This document shows positions 61,873 through 64,000 of a DNA stretch of 64,000 bases, piece by piece. Numbering within the stretch: the stretch's first letter is position 1; every line of letters starts with the position of its first letter. The translations under genes and the position numbers were made by a program. Source of the stretch: Yersinia aldovae ATCC 35236 (GTDB taxonomy: Bacteria; Pseudomonadota; Gammaproteobacteria; Enterobacterales; Enterobacteriaceae); contig NZ_ACCB01000018.1 in NCBI RefSeq assembly GCF_000173735.1, forward strand, positions 1-64,000. The letters are read 5' to 3'. Under the pieces are notes generated by a model that was given only the letters and a program-made list of their open reading frames with translations, made no database searches and was not told the origin of the DNA.

Positions 61873-63760
61873 CGGTACGCTTGGCGGCATACTCCGTCAG
61901 GCAAAAGCGGATTTAGCCTATTTCCCAGGCCGGGTGGCTATGGCGTGGCGGGTTGCCGCGTTGTGTGCCTTGATGGCGATGATCGCCATGATATATGGCA
62001 TCCCTGAATCCGCGATAAGCTGTTATCTCATTCTTTTCGTGATGAAACCGGATGGCGTCGAGAGCATGGTGATGGCGGTTGCGATCACCATACTGGTGTC
62101 GATGGTCGTCGGCTTGGTATTTCTGCTTATCCACTTCACGTTGGAAGCCGCACCACTGCGCATGGCGGCCTTGATTGTCAGCTCATTTTTATTTCTCTAT
62201 CTCGGTTCGGCCAGCAAACTCGGCCCGGTTGGCAGCATTATTGCGCTGGTTATCGCGTTTGTGATGACGTTACTGAGTAACATCCCCTTGGGGGAAGTGG
62301 CAACACGGGGGTTGCTGTATGCCTGGTTAATGGCTGTTTCGCCGATGTTGCTGCTGATTGTTTTTAACCTTTTCTTTGGCCGAATGCCGCAGCGCTTATT
62401 GCGCTACAGTCTATCCGAGCGATTAGTGACGGTGGCCGAGGCATTGCGACAACCTGATGCTGCCACTATGACGAGGGTAAAAGAATTGCTACAAGAAGGG
62501 CAAAAAACGCATCAGCAACGGGCGCTGTTTGTACGTATTTTTCATCTGCGGCCTGCGGCTGAAGCGGTCTGGCTTGAAAGTGCCGTAAAAAGCAGTTACC
62601 GGTTATTGTTGGCAACCTTGGCTTTACCTGCGACCTCACCGGAAAATGCGCGCCTTGAGCTGGCGGCCTACTGTAGTGATGCAGCGCAGGATATTGCTGC
62701 TGGTCATACCACGCTTACCCCTCACTTCACCATTGACGATATCTGCGATGAAATCAATGAAATCCGCAACGCGCTGACAGCACTGGCAACTGCCGATAAT
62801 GGGCAAGACCTGAATGCCCCGAAATCCACCTTCTTTGCCGCAGATGCACTAACCAACCCTGTTCATCAGCAGTTTGCCCTGAAAACTACCGCTGCGGCAC
62901 TGATTTGTTACCTGATCTACACTGCATTGGATTGGCAGGACATTCATACCGCCATGATCACTTGCTATGTTGCCGCACTTGGAACTACCGGTGAGACGGT
63001 ACATAAACTAGTCTTGCGGATTATTGGTTGTTTGATCGGGGCATTGATGGGAGTGCTGTCGATTATCTTTATCATTCCCCATATGAACGATATCGGGCAA
63101 TTAATGGCGCTGGTATTTGGTTGCATTCTCTTGGCCGCTTGGGTGTCATGTGGCAGTGAACGTATTGCCTATGCCGGTGTACAGGTCGGGCTGGCTTTCC
63201 TGCTGACGGTATTACAAGGCTTCGGGCCAAGCACCGATCTGGGCGTGGCTCTGGATAGGGTGCTGGGTATTTTGTTGGGTAATCTGGTGGTGTATTTGAT
63301 TTTCACCCGACTGTGGCCGGTGGCGGTTGCAGATGCGGTGCGAGTCCATATTAGTCAGGCCTTGAAGGGGCTGACAAACCTGGCCACATTAGCGCCCGAT
63401 GCCCGGCCTGCGGCGCTTAGAGAAGCGACAACGGTCGAGGCGGAGATCACCTGCGCGCAAGAAGAGTTGGCACTGATCCCCTTTGAACCCGCACAATTGC
63501 GCCCCTCGCGAGAAGAGTGTGCGCGCTTACAGGCCATACTGGCAGAGATGGGTAAGTTGTGCCCGGTGCTGTTTCTACCGACGGAAAAGTCGGCCTCTGA
63601 TGTGGCACAACTGCGTCGCCTCTCGACAGGTAGCGGTTCCGCGACATTATCGGATGAGCAAGGAGCGAATAGCGAACCATCACGGCAAGATTTATCGCCG
63701 ATTGATCTGACTATTCAACAACGTATAAAGCGGCTTGAGGAACTTCTGGGAATTGGATGA
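61856..63760 (+). CDS. mdtO: FUSC-family inner membrane efflux protein
   Basis: The 634-residue protein has two blocks of membrane helices (about 20-175 and 345-490), each followed by a soluble segment, the layout of FUSC/aromatic acid exporter family proteins such as MdtO and AaeB. HTAMITCYVAALGTTGETVHK in the second block is a family hallmark. It is somewhat shorter than E. coli MdtO (683). It is translationally coupled with mdtN and followed by an outer membrane factor gene after one base. Confidence 0.85.
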   Translation: MTRVADGTLGGILRQAKADLAYFPGRVAMAWRVAALCALMAMIAMIYGIPESAISCYLILFVMKPDGVESMVMAVAITILVSMVVGLVFLLIHFTLEAAPLRMAALIVSSFLFLYLGSASKLGPVGSIIALVIAFVMTLLSNIPLGEVATRGLLYAWLMAVSPMLLLIVFNLFFGRMPQRLLRYSLSERLVTVAEALRQPDAATMTRVKELLQEGQKTHQQRALFVRIFHLRPAAEAVWLESAVKSSYRLLLATLALPATSPENARLELAAYCSDAAQDIAAGHTTLTPHFTIDDICDEINEIRNALTALATADNGQDLNAPKSTFFAADALTNPVHQQFALKTTAAALICYLIYTALDWQDIHTAMITCYVAALGTTGETVHKLVLRIIGCLIGALMGVLSIIFIIPHMNDIGQLMALVFGCILLAAWVSCGSERIAYAGVQVGLAFLLTVLQGFGPSTDLGVALDRVLGILLGNLVVYLIFTRLWPVAVADAVRVHISQALKGLTNLATLAPDARPAALREATTVEAEITCAQEELALIPFEPAQLRPSREECARLQAILAEMGKLCPVLFLPTEKSASDVAQLRRLSTGSGSATLSDEQGANSEPSRQDLSPIDLTIQQRIKRLEELLGIG

Positions 63761-63761
63761 C

Positions 63762-64000
63762 ATGATGACGCACGCTGTACTGACGGCCCGGATAGCCAAA
63801 AAATGCCTGACTTGCTCGTTATTGAGTTTGAGCATGTTGATCGCCGGTTGTGCTACTGACAGCTTGGATCTTGCACCAACATCTTACTCCGAACCCTGGA
63901 CACCTGATGGGAATGCCAGCGCTTCGATGGGCGGCGGTCACTTTTCTGTGCCGGCGAACCCGCTGGTAGCGGAATTATCACCGCCGCCCAGCCTAAAAAG
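63762..64000 (+). CDS. mdtP: Outer membrane efflux (TolC-like) lipoprotein, N-terminal part
   Basis: The first 79 residues before the window ends have a lipoprotein signal with lipobox LIAGC (Cys about 29), followed by TDSLDLAPTSYSEPWTPDG and FSVPANPLVAELSPPPSLKK. This resembles the start of TolC-family outer membrane factors. Position after mdtO supports the mdtP role, though the N-terminal wording is not especially close to E. coli MdtP, so the symbol is tentative. Confidence 0.65.
   Translation, partial: MMTHAVLTARIAKKCLTCSLLSLSMLIAGCATDSLDLAPTSYSEPWTPDGNASASMGGGHFSVPANPLVAELSPPPSLK

Overview
The window is chromosomal DNA of an enteric gamma-proteobacterium, most likely a Yersinia outside the pestis/pseudotuberculosis pair (inferred from gene order, protein wording and abundant ERIC repeats; species is not settled by sequence reading alone). 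From 3.6 to 51.8 kb it follows the order known around the E. coli chromosome origin of numbering: slt-trpR-yjjX-gpmB-rob-creA-arcA-thrLABC-yaaA-talB-mog-satP-dnaKJ-nhaAR-rpsT-ribF-ileS-lspA-fkpB-ispH-dapB-carAB-folA-apaH-apaG-rsmA-pdxA-surA-lptD-djlA-rluA.

Layout. 0-3.6 kb: the start of an IS110-family transposase running off the left edge, an ERIC repeat, and a P-type cation ATPase gene broken by two one-base frameshifts. 3.6-10 kb: cell-wall turnover (slt), Trp repressor with its operator, nucleotide house-cleaning (yjjX), Rob and ArcA regulators; tandem ERIC-like repeats precede trpR. 10.8-15.9 kb: the threonine operon with promoter, leader peptide and attenuator. 16-27.3 kb: yaaA, talB, mog, an MFS carrier, satP, the dnaK-dnaJ heat-shock operon with a clear sigma-32 promoter, and nhaA-nhaR. 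27.6-34 kb: rpsT divergent from the ribF-ileS-lspA-fkpB-ispH operon. 34.3-40.3 kb: dapB and carAB. 40.4-43.2 kb: a frameshifted LysE/RhtB-type exporter, yjjP-yjjB, folA. 43.2-50 kb: the leftward lptD-surA-pdxA-rsmA-apaG-apaH cluster. 50.2-51.8 kb: djlA and rluA.

From 51.8 to about 60.4 kb the conserved order stops (rapA would be expected after rluA). This accessory region holds a decayed tyrosine integrase, a nuclease toxin with a YezG-like immunity gene, a duplicated leader sequence, an unrecognised small ORF, a 1069-residue inverse autotransporter (invasin/intimin family), a second integrase N-terminal relic and an amidohydrolase remnant with a large internal deletion. The last 3.5 kb is a ytcA-mdtN-mdtO-mdtP type efflux operon running off the right edge.

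The most important caution is that four frameshifts (two in the ATPase, one in ileS, one in the LysE-type gene) are each explained by one base gained or lost, three clearly in A/T runs and the fourth (ileS) most simply so. Because ileS is essential, sequencing error is a real possibility, and the pseudogene calls for these genes should be held lightly. The most interesting accessory system is the nuclease toxin/immunity cassette, whose N-terminal delivery region I do not recognise.
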